Shown: positions 1 through 8,630, counted from the first letter of the stretch. The stretch is 64,000 nt of DNA from Marinobacter excellens HL-55 (GCA_001314845.1 LJZQ01000012.1:38529-102528), one strand, 5' to 3'. The notes: generated from the letters alone by a model not told the origin. A program made the numbers and translations.

Positions 1-112
1 CGCCGCCCAAGCCGACGATGGCAATGTGGGATTCGCGAAAGGCGTTCAGGGCACGGCGACCATACAGCCTCTCGATGCCGCCGAAGCGGAAGTTGTAATC
101 GTCGGCGGTCAT
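1..112 (-). CDS. tcdA: tRNA threonylcarbamoyladenosine dehydratase, N-terminal fragment
   Basis: Only the first 37 codons are present; the gene runs off the left edge of the window. The visible protein begins MTADDYNFRFGGIERLYGRR and continues to an IAIVGLGG stretch. That is the start of the ThiF/E1-like nucleotide-binding fold of TcdA (CsdL), which cyclises t6A37 to ct6A in tRNAs that read ANN codons. The ATG at 112 has a clear TGGAGG ribosome site just upstream. Related ThiF-family proteins such as MoeB or HesA are possible, but the RFGGIxRLYG opening is typical of TcdA. The catalytic part is outside the window and cannot be checked. Confidence 0.8.
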   Translation of the reverse strand, partial: MTADDYNFRFGGIERLYGRRALNAFRESHIAIVGLGG

Positions 113-170
113 TCTGCCTCCAGTGGGGTGAACCAAAGGCGCCATTGTAACCTGTTGACCGGGGAACCAT

Positions 171-198
171 AAAAAAAGCCACGCAAATGCGTGGCTTT
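171..198 (-). terminator. Rho-independent terminator after acyl-CoA dehydrogenase
   Basis: A 10-bp perfect stem (175-184 with 189-198, loop AAAT) is followed on the minus strand by seven T residues. It lies about 160 bases past the acyl-CoA dehydrogenase stop and just before the tcdA start. It therefore most likely ends the dehydrogenase transcript and insulates tcdA, which needs its own promoter in 113-170. Confidence 0.85.
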
Positions 199-355
199 AA
201 AATACTCGACCCTAGAAGAGGCGAGTTAGACTAGTTCAGAGACACTAATCAACATGAGCATTATCAAGTCCTGACCTGTCTTGAAGAAGGTCAGAATTTG
301 CCATTTATCGGTCATTTCCGGCCATAAATTTTGGCCTGACCGGTGGCGCTGCCGT

Positions 356-2131
356 TTAAGCTGCCCAGTGATCGTCGCTCAGTGCCATCAGGCTGTCTTT
401 GCCGCTCTCAATGTCTTTCACCAGCCAATCCACTTCTGGCAGCAATTTTTCGAAGTAGAAGCGAGCAGAAGCGACCTTACTTTCAAGCAATGGCTTGTTG
501 CCTTCACCGGCTTCGAGCTGTCGGCTGGCAACGGCTGCCATGCGCGACCAGAGATAACCGATGACCGTCAGTGCCATCACCCGCAGGTAAGGCGTTGCCG
601 CTGCACCGGCTTGCTCCGGGTCTTTCGGGGCGTTCTGGGCCAGCCACATGGTAGCTTGCTCCAGGTTTTTGATAGCGCCCTTGAGCTCCTCACGATGCGG
701 GGCATCCGGATTGTCTTTAAGGTACCCAGTCAGCTCGGCAAACAAAGCGCGCACTAGCTGGCCGCCTTTCAGGGACAGTTTTCGGCCCACCAGATCCATC
801 GCCTGAATGCCGTTGGTGCCTTCGTAAATCCGGGCAATACGACCGTCCCGCACCAGCTGCTCCAGCGGCCAGTCCTGGGTGAAGCCAGAACCGCCCAGCA
901 CCTGCTGGCCCCAGTTGGCGTTGTTGTAGCCTTCGTCGGTCAGGAAGGCCTTAACCACAGGTGTCAACAGTTGCACCAGATCATCGGCGTTTTCACGAAC
1001 GCTTTCGTCGCCGTGCGCCACCGACAGGTCCAGTTGATGGCCGGTGAATAGGGCCATGGCGCGCATGCCTTCGTTCAGAACCTTTTGGCGCATCAGCATG
1101 CGGCGAACGTCCGGGTGCACAATGATCGGGTCAGCCGGTCCATTCGGGTTCTTGGGACCGCTCAGCGAGCGGCTTTGCAGGCGATCTTTGGCGAAAGCCA
1201 GGCTTTCCTGATACGCCATCTCCGCCAGGCCAAGGCCTTGCATGCCGACCATCAGGCGGGCTTCGTTCATCATCGTGAACATGGCGCTCATGCCTTTGTT
1301 GGGCTCGCCCACGAGCCAGCCTTTGGCACCTTCAAAGTTCATCACGCAGGTCGCGGAGCCTTTGATGCCCATCTTGTGCTCCAGGCCACCACAGAAGGCC
1401 GGGTTGCGCTCGCCGGAATCCGGCAGGACCTTGGGTACCACAAACAGCGAAATGCCTTTGGTGGTGTCAGGGGCGCCAGGCAGCTTAGCCAGCACCAGGT
1501 GGACAATATTGTCGACCAGATCGTGCTCACCACCGGTAATCCAGATCTTGGTGCCTTCGATGGCGTAGCTGCCGTCATCGTTCGGTGTGGCTTTGGTCCG
1601 AATCAGGCCCAGATCGGTGCCGCACTGGGGTTCAGTAAGGCACATGGTGCCGGTCCACTCGCCAGAAATCAGCTTTTCCAGGTAGGTGTTTTTCAGTTCA
1701 TCGGACCCGTGCTCAAACAGCGCACTGATGGCGCCATGGGTCAGACCCGGGTACATGCCCAGCGACAGGTTGGTAGAGCACACCATCTCGTCGACGACGA
1801 ATTTCAGGGTGTGGGGCAGGCCCTGACCGCCGAATTCGATTGGCGCATCCAGCGCGGTCCAGCCGCCCTCCACGAACTTGTCGTAGGCTTCTTTGAAACC
1901 GTCCGGCGTTTTCACGGCTTTGGTTTCCGGATCGTAGCTGCAGCCCTGACGGTCGCCGGGCTGATTGGTTGGCTGGATGACCTCGGCCGCCAGCTTGCCG
2001 GCTTCGTCGATGACCGCGGAGATCAGGTCAGGCGTGGCATCGGCGTATTTTTCCAATTCGTGCAGCTTGTCTGCTCCCAATACATCAAACAACAAAAAGC
2101 GAAGGTCGTTCGCGGGCGCCTGGTATTGCAT
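356..2131 (-). CDS. Acyl-CoA dehydrogenase with extra C-terminal domain (DmdC-like)
   Basis: This is a 591-residue FAD-dependent acyl-CoA dehydrogenase of the long subfamily with an extra C-terminal domain, the group that includes FadE-type enzymes and 3-methylmercaptopropionyl-CoA dehydrogenase DmdC. It would oxidise an acyl-CoA to the trans-2-enoyl-CoA in beta-oxidation and pass electrons to electron-transfer flavoprotein. The middle part has MCLTEPQCGTDLG and KIWITGGEHD, typical of the FAD-binding beta domain. IYEGTNGIQ at about residue 435 holds the expected catalytic glutamate. The frame is open further upstream, but the ATG at 2131 is preceded by CAGGAGAG and gives the usual family N-terminus, so it is preferred. 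The gene stands alone, diverging from the dehydrogenase at 2326. Substrate chain length cannot be read from the sequence; a lipid-using lifestyle fits. Confidence 0.92.
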   Translation of the reverse strand: MQYQAPANDLRFLLFDVLGADKLHELEKYADATPDLISAVIDEAGKLAAEVIQPTNQPGDRQGCSYDPETKAVKTPDGFKEAYDKFVEGGWTALDAPIEFGGQGLPHTLKFVVDEMVCSTNLSLGMYPGLTHGAISALFEHGSDELKNTYLEKLISGEWTGTMCLTEPQCGTDLGLIRTKATPNDDGSYAIEGTKIWITGGEHDLVDNIVHLVLAKLPGAPDTTKGISLFVVPKVLPDSGERNPAFCGGLEHKMGIKGSATCVMNFEGAKGWLVGEPNKGMSAMFTMMNEARLMVGMQGLGLAEMAYQESLAFAKDRLQSRSLSGPKNPNGPADPIIVHPDVRRMLMRQKVLNEGMRAMALFTGHQLDLSVAHGDESVRENADDLVQLLTPVVKAFLTDEGYNNANWGQQVLGGSGFTQDWPLEQLVRDGRIARIYEGTNGIQAMDLVGRKLSLKGGQLVRALFAELTGYLKDNPDAPHREELKGAIKNLEQATMWLAQNAPKDPEQAGAAATPYLRVMALTVIGYLWSRMAAVASRQLEAGEGNKPLLESKVASARFYFEKLLPEVDWLVKDIESGKDSLMALSDDHWAA

Positions 2132-2325
2132 GGTCACTCTCCTGTTAATACGAGTTCGGCATGAACTGCCTTTTGGTTTCTGCTTTGCGGCAAAGATTGC
2201 TCTGCAAAGGAAATATGAAGATTCATACGGGCGTTTGAAGGGTTTGGTTTTCCGAAAGTCAGCCTGAATGAATTGTTTTTTCGTATCACCGGGATGGAAT
2301 CCATTGATCAGTTGAGGAGTCGAGC

Positions 2326-3063
2326 ATGGCAACGGTAATTGCAGGCATTTCGGGAGCCATTGGCAGCGCCCTGGCGACACGTTATCTGCAGGACCAGCCG
2401 GAGCAGACGCTGATCGGGCTGTGCCGGTATCCGGAGCAGGTGCCTGAAGCCCTGCAACAGAGCTCGAGAGTGCATTTGCTGCCCTGGGATGCAGCTGCCC
2501 CGGAGCACACGCTGCAAAATCCGGATATTGAGGCGCTACTGGATCGTTATGGAGGCATAGACGATCTCATTTACGCTGCCGGGCTGTTGCATGACGACGG
2601 CATGTTTCCGGAAAAGCGCCTGGAAGACCTGAGCGCAGACAATTTGGCCCGTGCGTTCCAGGTCAACTGCATCGGTTTCGGGATGCTGGTCCAGGCGTTG
2701 GCACGAGGGCTGCGGGGCAAGCGGCTCAAGCGGGTTATTGCCGTATCGGCGAAAGTTGGTTCGATCAGTGATAACCACCTGGGCGGCTGGTACGCCTATC
2801 GTTGTTCCAAGGCTGCACTGAACATGATGGTGAAGAACCTGTCGGTGGAGTTGCCCCGGCGCTATGCCCCGATCGCGTGTGTGGCTCTGCATCCAGGCAC
2901 TACCCGGTCAGCGTTAAGTGCACCGTTCAGCCAGTCGCTGGCCAGCCTGCAGGTGCACGACCCGGCCGAGACTGCAGATAACTTGTTTGGGGTGATTCAG
3001 GCATTGACGGAGTCGGACAACGGCCGGTTTGTCAGCTGGGATGGCAGCGATCTGCCTTGGTGA
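2326..3063 (+). CDS. Short-chain dehydrogenase/reductase (SDR family)
   Basis: This is a 245-residue classical SDR. The N-terminal GISGAIGSALA is the NAD(P)-binding glycine motif. The active site reads S...YAYRCSKAA around residues 143-162, giving the Tyr-x-x-x-Lys pair and a plausible catalytic serine in VIAVSAKVG. It resembles the C-factor/YciK-like group, whose substrates are mostly unknown. GTTGAGGAG precedes the ATG by a few bases. It converges with the ChrR/sigma operon and shares a hairpin with it. In several gammaproteobacteria an SDR of this kind sits beside ChrR-sigma genes with photolyase and lipid-modifying genes. Here only the SDR is present, so a role in the oxidative or light response is inference. 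Confidence 0.85.
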   Translation: MATVIAGISGAIGSALATRYLQDQPEQTLIGLCRYPEQVPEALQQSSRVHLLPWDAAAPEHTLQNPDIEALLDRYGGIDDLIYAAGLLHDDGMFPEKRLEDLSADNLARAFQVNCIGFGMLVQALARGLRGKRLKRVIAVSAKVGSISDNHLGGWYAYRCSKAALNMMVKNLSVELPRRYAPIACVALHPGTTRSALSAPFSQSLASLQVHDPAETADNLFGVIQALTESDNGRFVSWDGSDLPW

Positions 3064-3083
3064 CGTAGGGGGGGATAGAAGAT

Positions 3084-3115
3084 GCAGCGCGGCAGTCATT
3101 ACACTGCCGCGCTGC
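3084..3115. terminator. Bidirectional hairpin between SDR and chrR
   Basis: A perfect 13-bp GC-rich stem (3084-3096 with 3103-3115, loop CATTAC) fills the gap between two convergent stops. There is no strong T-run on either side, so it may act as a mutual terminator or an mRNA 3-prime stabiliser rather than a textbook intrinsic terminator. Confidence 0.6.
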
Positions 3116-3121
3116 AATTAT

Positions 3122-3760
3122 TCAGCGGATAAAAGGATTGAGCATTCGGGTGAAAGTGCCGGTCAGCTTGAGTGGCGCACTGAGTACCGACAGGGTGATG
3201 CAATCTTCGCAGCCCACGGCTACCGGTTTGTGCTCGTCCTGCTCATTCAGTACCACAAAGTCCCATTGGTTAAAGACGCCTTTCTGATCTGCAAACGCAC
3301 CTTGCAGAACGATGGTGGTTTCGTTACCGCGATGGGTATGGGCCGGTGCTTTGCCGCCGGCAACCAGCTTTTGCAACACCACCCGCTCGCCTTGGCCAGG
3401 GAATTTCTCGGTAACGTCCAGAACACTAACGTCACCAAGCTGTCGCTTCCAGGGCAATTCGTTGATGTCATCACCCAGCAGCTTTTGCAACGGGGACAGA
3501 CGGGGTGTGCTGGTAACCGGTTCAGGTTCTACCGGAGCCGAGTCAATGCGCGCCAGCAACTGTTCGAAGCTGCTATCGGCAACGGACACCTTGGGCTGAT
3601 GATCCATCATCACCGCGCCAAGGCTGTCGAGGGTCTCGACCCTGCTGCGGCAATGCGAGCATTGGTCAAGGTGCAGCCGAATGCACAGGGCATGAGGCTC
3701 ACTCAGATTACCCGCGCTGAATTCCATCAGGGTTAGGGTGTCGGGGTGGTGCCGTGTCAT
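3122..3760 (-). CDS. chrR: ChrR-type zinc anti-sigma factor with cupin domain
   Basis: This is a 212-residue anti-sigma factor of the ChrR family, which in Rhodobacter sphaeroides holds the ECF sigma factor RpoE inactive until singlet oxygen is sensed. The N-terminal zinc anti-sigma domain shows H5, H30, C34 and C37. The C-terminal cupin domain shows H141, H143, E147 and H177. These match, almost residue for residue, the zinc ligands described for the Rhodobacter protein, so both metal sites look intact. The start overlaps the sigma-factor stop by four bases (ATGA), which implies translational coupling and balanced stoichiometry. It ends at the shared hairpin with the SDR gene. Confidence 0.9.
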   Translation of the reverse strand: MTRHHPDTLTLMEFSAGNLSEPHALCIRLHLDQCSHCRSRVETLDSLGAVMMDHQPKVSVADSSFEQLLARIDSAPVEPEPVTSTPRLSPLQKLLGDDINELPWKRQLGDVSVLDVTEKFPGQGERVVLQKLVAGGKAPAHTHRGNETTIVLQGAFADQKGVFNQWDFVVLNEQDEHKPVAVGCEDCITLSVLSAPLKLTGTFTRMLNPFIR

Positions 3761-4356
3761 ACGTTCTGATCCTGCAAAATCACTTTCAGTTTATTCAACG
3801 CCAGGCGGACCCGGCTTTTTACAGTTCCCAACGGGATCTGGAGCTCATCTGCGACCATCTGGTGCGACTTGTGCTCCATGTAAACCTTGGCAATCACGGT
3901 AATCTGTTCTTCTGGCAGAAGGCTCAGGGATTCACGGATCCGACGCTCAGACATCAGGCGATGCAGTGATGTTACCGGCTCATCTTCGTTGTCGCCGGGA
4001 ATCTGCCACAGATCTTCAGTTTCGATGGCCATTTCGGCACTGCTGCGCTGCATCTTGCGGAGCATATCGATGCGCTGATTTCGCGCAATGGTGAAAATCC
4101 AGGTTGATGCCGCCGCCTTGCGCCAGTCGTACAAGCAGGAACGGCGCCAGATCGAAATGAACACCTCTTGTACCAGCTCTTCTGCGTGGTTCGCCATACC
4201 GTTAGAGATAGCGTAGTACTTGATCTGCGGGGCGAAATGCTCAAATAAAGATTGATAAGCCGCCCTATCCTGAGTTTTGCCTACTTTTTCCAACAAGGGA
4301 CCCCAAGGATCTTTACGCCCTTCGGGTTTTGTTTTCTGCTGCTCCAGTGTTGTCAC
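3757..4356 (-). CDS. rpoE: ECF sigma factor of the RpoE/ChrR (ECF11-like) group
   Basis: This extracytoplasmic-function sigma-70 factor is about 199 residues long. Region 2 is seen in EELVQEVFISIWRR and STWIFTIARNQRIDMLRK. Region 4 is seen in VADELQIPLGTVKSRVRLALNKLK. Its partner anti-sigma chrR follows with a four-base overlap, so it should drive a singlet-oxygen or organic-peroxide regulon. The frame is open to a GTG at 4416 and has ATG codons near 4407. I prefer the GTG at 4356 because AAGGAG lies six bases upstream, the best ribosome site here, and the length then fits the family. I searched nearby for the TGATCC -35 element of this sigma group and did not find a convincing one. Confidence 0.85.
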   Translation of the reverse strand: MTTLEQQKTKPEGRKDPWGPLLEKVGKTQDRAAYQSLFEHFAPQIKYYAISNGMANHAEELVQEVFISIWRRSCLYDWRKAAASTWIFTIARNQRIDMLRKMQRSSAEMAIETEDLWQIPGDNEDEPVTSLHRLMSERRIRESLSLLPEEQITVIAKVYMEHKSHQMVADELQIPLGTVKSRVRLALNKLKVILQDQNV

Positions 4357-4571
4357 CGGGCGCTCCTTGACAGTCGCATGACTTGAACTCTTTATGGTCA
4401 TCATCATTCTAGGCACTCGTCGCAGATTTGTCAGTTGAGTTATGTACGGTGCCTTGCGTTGAGCGGATTGGAAAAAATGTTATTAATTGTGTCTGGCCCG
4501 ACCGTCGTGGGAAATCTGTCAGTGGGGTGATTGCCGGATAGTCAGGCAGGGGCTAGTCTGAACAGTATCTA

Positions 4572-5639
4572 ATGCAACCTTTATTCCTGATCATGACCGC
4601 GATGCTCACCGGTGGCACCTTGCCCGTAACTCGGGCCCATTACGCAGAAATCCTGTGCCGGTTGGCGGAGGAACGGGGTATAGGGCGTCATGAGTTGCTC
4701 AAGGCGGCCGGTATTCGCGACGCGCAGCTTGGCAATCCTGATAATTTCATCACCCTCGATCAGTTTACTGAGCTGTGCCGGCAAGCTCTGGTTCGCTGCG
4801 CGGATCCGGGACTGGGCCTTGAATTTGGTAAACGACTCAAGTTCACCGCCCACGGAGCTTTGTCGCAGGCGGCGATCAGCTGCGACACGCTTGAGCAGGC
4901 GCTGCGCATACTGATCAAATACTTCCGCATTCGTTTCGCCTATATGTCGTTATCCTTTTTTATCGAAGGTGATGAAGCCGTGTTGCAACTGGACATCCAT
5001 CACGACACCGTTGAACTGCACCGGTTCAACATTGAAGTGGTGCTGGGGTCGCTGATGGATGTGAATGTTTTACTGTTTGGCCAGCGACTGCTGGATGGCG
5101 GGCGCTGCCTGGTGGATTACGCGAGCCCGGACATAAACGACCAGTATCAGCAGTTGTTTGGTGGTGCAGTCAGCTTTGACGCCGGGGTCAATCAGCTAAG
5201 GTTTCGTAAGCACCTGCTGAATCTTCCGATGTCGCTGTCCAATCCGGTGGCTCGCCGGGTGGCGGAGGCCCAGTGTGAAGAAGAAATGCGGCAAATGGAG
5301 GCGTCGTCGTCCGTCACTGAGCGGGTGGTCCGGATACTGGAGTCGGTGCGTGATGGCCGTTTACTGAGCCTGGATGACGTTGCCGGTCAGTTGCACGTGT
5401 CTGACCGGACGCTGCGGCGTCAGCTGGCGGCCGAGGGCGCTCGCTTCCAGACCCTGCAGGAAGCCGTCCGGCATCGCCGCGCGCTCGATTTACTACGGCG
5501 AAACACCCAGATGGCTATTGACGAAGTCGCCGATCAACTGGGTTACAGCGACCCGTCCAATTTTGGCCGGGCTTTCCGCAAGTGGGAGGGCATTTCACCC
5601 TCGGCCTGGCGTCGGCTGCAGCAAGACCTGCCTGACTGA
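4572..5639 (+). CDS. AraC-family transcriptional regulator (OruR/ArgR-like architecture)
   Basis: This is a 355-residue regulator. Residues about 20-215 match the AraC-type ligand-binding domain found in OruR and similar proteins. Residues about 250-350 are the double helix-turn-helix: LDDVAGQLHVSDRTLRRQL, then AIDEVADQLGYSDPSNFGRAFRKW. There is no good ribosome site before the ATG at 4572. ATG codons at 4593 and 4602 are alternatives, so the first 10 residues are uncertain. It diverges from the sigma/ChrR operon and converges with speA, with stops three bases apart. The effector and targets cannot be inferred. Related proteins often control amino-acid, lipid or aromatic catabolism. Confidence 0.85.
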   Translation: MQPLFLIMTAMLTGGTLPVTRAHYAEILCRLAEERGIGRHELLKAAGIRDAQLGNPDNFITLDQFTELCRQALVRCADPGLGLEFGKRLKFTAHGALSQAAISCDTLEQALRILIKYFRIRFAYMSLSFFIEGDEAVLQLDIHHDTVELHRFNIEVVLGSLMDVNVLLFGQRLLDGGRCLVDYASPDINDQYQQLFGGAVSFDAGVNQLRFRKHLLNLPMSLSNPVARRVAEAQCEEEMRQMEASSSVTERVVRILESVRDGRLLSLDDVAGQLHVSDRTLRRQLAAEGARFQTLQEAVRHRRALDLLRRNTQMAIDEVADQLGYSDPSNFGRAFRKWEGISPSAWRRLQQDLPD

Positions 5640-5642
5640 AAG

Positions 5643-7553
5643 CTACTCCTCCAGGTAAGTATAGCCTTCCAGGCCCGCTCGGAGCTCTTCCATTAGCTGA
5701 ACTTGTGTTTCGCTGTCCAGATCGCTGGCGGCAAATTTGGCTCGATAGGCCTCAAGCAGGTTGTCAGGCTCAAAGTTCACATAACGCAGCACTTTGGCCA
5801 CTGTGTCGCCGGTGATGGGGGTGCCGATGTCATATTTACCCTGAGCGTTCAGGCGAACATCCACCGAATGGGTGTCACCGAACAGGTTGTGCATATCACC
5901 CAGGATTTCCTGATAGGCGCCGGTCATGAAAAATCCCATCAACAAGGGCTCACCCGATACCTCCTCCGGCAGGGGCAGGGTGGTCTCGATGCCCTGGCCA
6001 TCCACATACTGGTCAATGCGGCCATCAGAATCGCAGGTAATGTCCTGAATCACCGCCCTGCGGTTCAGGGGACGGTTCAGGCCATTGATCGGCATGACCG
6101 GGAAGATCTGGTCGATGCCCCACACATCCGGCAGTGACTGGAACAAGGAGAAGTTCACGAACAGTTTTTCCGCCAGCTTTTCGTTCAGCTCGTCTATGAT
6201 CTCCCGGTGTGCCCGGTTGGCACCGTCCAGCTGGACCTTCAGCAGGCGACAACAGCAGGTGTAGAGGGTTTCCGCCTGAGCGCGCTCGACCAGCGAGAGC
6301 AAGCCGTGGGCAAACTGCGCGTGCACGTCGGCCATAGCATGCAGGACGTCGTGGTAGATTTCCGCCAGAGACCTGGGCGACAGGTCGTCCTGCAGGCTCT
6401 CCAGGTCGCGCCACAGATCCTGAAGCGGCGCGGGCGCGTCTTTGGCCGGCACCACGGGCTCTCGATGATCGGGTGCTTCCCGGTCGATCACATTGGTGAC
6501 CAGTACCGAATGGTGTGCGGTCAGCGCTCGGCCGGATTCGCTGATCAGGTCCGGGTGGGGAATGCCCTGGCGGTCGCACTCAGCCTGTAATACATGCACC
6601 ACGTTGTAGGCATACTCAAAAACGCTGTAATTCATGGAGCAACTGCTGCGGGAGCGGGTACCTTCGTAGTCAACCCCCAAACCGCCGCCGATGTCGACAG
6701 TGCCGATGGGCGCACCCAGCTGGTGCAGCTCACTGTAGAATCGCGCGCATTCTCGCAGGCCGGTTTGAATGTCCCGGATGTTGGCAATCTGTGAGCCTAA
6801 GTGAAAATGCAGCAGTTGCAATGTGTCCAGCGCATTTGCCCGCTTCAGGGTGTCGATCACATCAAGAACCTGACTGGCGGACAGACCGAATTTGGATTTC
6901 TCGCCGCCGGTGTTCTGCCAGTTGCCCTTACCGATGGTGGCCAGCCGTGCCCGCACACCGATCAGGGGCGACACGCCCAGGCGCTTAGCTTCGTCCAGGA
7001 TCAGCGGTAGTTCTGACTGCTTTTCCACCACAATAAAGACCCGGTGCCCCAGCTTCTGGCCGATCAGGGCCAGGCGGATGTATTCCCGGTCTTTATAGCC
7101 ATTGCAGACAATCACTGAGCCAGGTTGATGCGCCAGGGCCAACACCGCCATCAGCTCCGGCTTGCTGCCGGCCTCAAGCCCGACCTGACCAGCGGAGGCT
7201 GCCGGTTCCGCGGAAACCAGTTCTTCTACTACCCGACGCTGTTGGTTCACCTTGATCGGATAGACCGCTGTGTAGCGACCCTGATAACCCTGCTCGGCGG
7301 TGACTTTGTTGAACGCATTGCACAGCTTGTTGACCCGGTCATGCAAAATGTCGGTAAAGCGGATCAGCACCGGCAGGGCGATACCGGCGTTAGCCAGTGA
7401 CCGGGTCAGGCTCGGAAGGTTGATACGCGCTTCAGTGCGACCGCGATCCGGGCACATCTCCACTTCGCCCTGGGTATTGACGGTAATGTAGCCGTCACTC
7501 CAGTGCGCGATGTTGTAAACCTTGTGGGCAGGTGATGCTGCGCTTTCAGCCAT
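5643..7553 (-). CDS. speA: Biosynthetic arginine decarboxylase
   Basis: This is a 636-residue PLP-dependent arginine decarboxylase of the SpeA type. It converts arginine to agmatine, the first step of putrescine synthesis by the agmatine route. VYPIKVNQQRRVVEEL carries the lysine that binds PLP. VDIGGGLGVDYEGT and LISESGRALTAHHSVLV are the usual phosphate-binding and fold-III barrel motifs. The length matches the family (about 630-660). The gene is divergent from speE, with which it shares a palindromic promoter region. Agmatine must then be converted to putrescine by enzymes not in this window, before SpeE acts. Confidence 0.96.
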   Translation of the reverse strand: MAESAASPAHKVYNIAHWSDGYITVNTQGEVEMCPDRGRTEARINLPSLTRSLANAGIALPVLIRFTDILHDRVNKLCNAFNKVTAEQGYQGRYTAVYPIKVNQQRRVVEELVSAEPAASAGQVGLEAGSKPELMAVLALAHQPGSVIVCNGYKDREYIRLALIGQKLGHRVFIVVEKQSELPLILDEAKRLGVSPLIGVRARLATIGKGNWQNTGGEKSKFGLSASQVLDVIDTLKRANALDTLQLLHFHLGSQIANIRDIQTGLRECARFYSELHQLGAPIGTVDIGGGLGVDYEGTRSRSSCSMNYSVFEYAYNVVHVLQAECDRQGIPHPDLISESGRALTAHHSVLVTNVIDREAPDHREPVVPAKDAPAPLQDLWRDLESLQDDLSPRSLAEIYHDVLHAMADVHAQFAHGLLSLVERAQAETLYTCCCRLLKVQLDGANRAHREIIDELNEKLAEKLFVNFSLFQSLPDVWGIDQIFPVMPINGLNRPLNRRAVIQDITCDSDGRIDQYVDGQGIETTLPLPEEVSGEPLLMGFFMTGAYQEILGDMHNLFGDTHSVDVRLNAQGKYDIGTPITGDTVAKVLRYVNFEPDNLLEAYRAKFAASDLDSETQVQLMEELRAGLEGYTYLEE

Positions 7554-7607
7554 TATTGCTATCCTGTCAGGGAACCCGGGGCGGCCGGCGGGCCAGTCGA
7601 AGGCTGC

Positions 7608-7637
7608 ATTGTAGGAGTTGACCGGTGCCCCTACAAT
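7608..7637. promoter_or_regulatory. Symmetrical divergent promoter palindrome between speA and speE
   Basis: ATTGTAGG (7608-7615) and CCTACAAT (7630-7637) form a perfect 8-bp inverted repeat with a 14-bp spacer. Read rightwards, TTGTAG at 7609-7614 and TACAAT at 7632-7637 are a -35/-10 pair with exactly 17 bp between them. Read leftwards, the same bases give TTGTAG and TACAAT, again with 17 bp. Each arm can thus serve as the -10 of one gene and the -35 of the other. The -10 ends lie 55-56 bases from each start codon. The -35 matches to consensus are weak (3 of 6), so a dimeric regulator may use the same palindrome. Confidence 0.5.
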
Positions 7638-7692
7638 ACGCCCTTTTCAAGATGCCCAGGCACGTTGCTGCGGCACACAGTGGGAGACAGAC

Positions 7693-8574
7693 ATGACAGC
7701 ATTGAACGAAGGCTGGTTTACCGAGGTGTTCCAGGACCAGGGCACGGCTTTTTCCTTGCAGGTAAAGGCCAAGCTTCACGAGGAGCAGACCCCGTTCCAG
7801 AAGCTGGAGATATACCAGACCGAAACGTTCGGAAACCTGATGGTCCTGGACGGCTGCGTGATGCTGACCACCCGGGACAATTTTCTGTACCACGAGATGA
7901 TGACCCATCCCGCGCTGTTCACCCATAAAAACCCGAAAAAAGTGGTGATCGTGGGCGGCGGCGACTGCGGCACCCTCAAAGAAGTGCTCAAGCACCCGGA
8001 CGTGGAAGAAGCCTGGCAGGTGGAAATCGACGAGCGGGTCACCCGCATGTCCGAAAAGTACTTTCCCGAACTGTGTGATGCCAACGACGACCCACGGGCC
8101 AACTTTTTCTTTGGCGACGGAATTGCCTGGATGCGGGAGGTTGAGCCAGGAAGTGTCGACCTGATTATCATCGACAGTACCGACCCGGTCGGTCCGGCCG
8201 AAGGCCTGTTTGCTCTGGACTTCTATCGGGATGCCATGGCGGCTCTGCGTGAGGGCGGGATTATTGTTCAGCAGAGTGAGTCGCCCTTACTGCACACCGA
8301 GACCATCATCAAGAACATTCACAGCGACATGTACAAGGCTGGATTTGGGCATGTGCAGACTTTGCCTTTCCCGCAACCGGTGTACCCCACTGGCTGGTGG
8401 AGCTGCACCATGGGCAGCAAGCACAATCCGCTGAAGTATTTCCGTGAAGATGATGCCAACAATCGCCCGTTCGTGACCCGCTATTACAACGCGGGCGTTC
8501 ATCACGGTGCGTTGGCAATGCCACAGTTCATGGTCGATGCCCTTGAAGATGAGGTGCGGCCAGAAGAGGGCTGA
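7693..8574 (+). CDS. speE: Polyamine aminopropyltransferase (spermidine synthase)
   Basis: This is a 293-residue spermidine synthase. It transfers an aminopropyl group from decarboxylated S-adenosylmethionine to putrescine in the cytoplasm. Key stretches are VVIVGGGDCGTLKEVLKH (nucleotide-binding glycines), VEIDERV (the acidic residue that binds the methionine-derived ligand), FFGDGIAWM, and IIIDSTDPVGPAEGLF with the catalytic aspartate. The ATG at 7693 follows GGGAG and gives the family N-terminus (EGWFTEVFQ). The open frame upstream is not used. Pairing with speA places two steps of polyamine synthesis in one divergent locus. The decarboxylase that supplies the aminopropyl donor (speD) is not nearby. 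Confidence 0.95.
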   Translation: MTALNEGWFTEVFQDQGTAFSLQVKAKLHEEQTPFQKLEIYQTETFGNLMVLDGCVMLTTRDNFLYHEMMTHPALFTHKNPKKVVIVGGGDCGTLKEVLKHPDVEEAWQVEIDERVTRMSEKYFPELCDANDDPRANFFFGDGIAWMREVEPGSVDLIIIDSTDPVGPAEGLFALDFYRDAMAALREGGIIVQQSESPLLHTETIIKNIHSDMYKAGFGHVQTLPFPQPVYPTGWWSCTMGSKHNPLKYFREDDANNRPFVTRYYNAGVHHGALAMPQFMVDALEDEVRPEEG

Positions 8575-8598
8575 TGGCAAGCTTTTAAAACTACAAAC

Positions 8599-8630
8599 AA
8601 CAAGGGCGCCCATGGGCGCCCTTGTTGTTT
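8599..8630. terminator. Bidirectional Rho-independent terminator speE/amtB
   Basis: A 13-bp stem (8599-8611 with 8614-8626) built on AACAAGGGCGCCC lies between the convergent stops of speE and amtB. T-rich sequence follows on both strands (TGTTTTATCTT on plus, TGTTTGTAGTTTT on minus), so it should serve both genes. Confidence 0.85.

Noticed and set aside
281..757. Plus-strand open frame of 158 codons antisense to the acyl-CoA dehydrogenase
   Set aside because: It lies opposite a well-supported gene, has no ribosome site and no recognisable domain; it is a by-product of GC-rich third positions.
1085..2164. Long plus-strand frame (359 codons) antisense to the acyl-CoA dehydrogenase
   Set aside because: Composition is histidine/arginine-rich as expected for an antisense shadow, and the opposite strand codes for clear family motifs.
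2132..2325. FadR or PsrA operator before the acyl-CoA dehydrogenase
   Set aside because: GTTTG pieces occur but without the required inverted partner at the right spacing.
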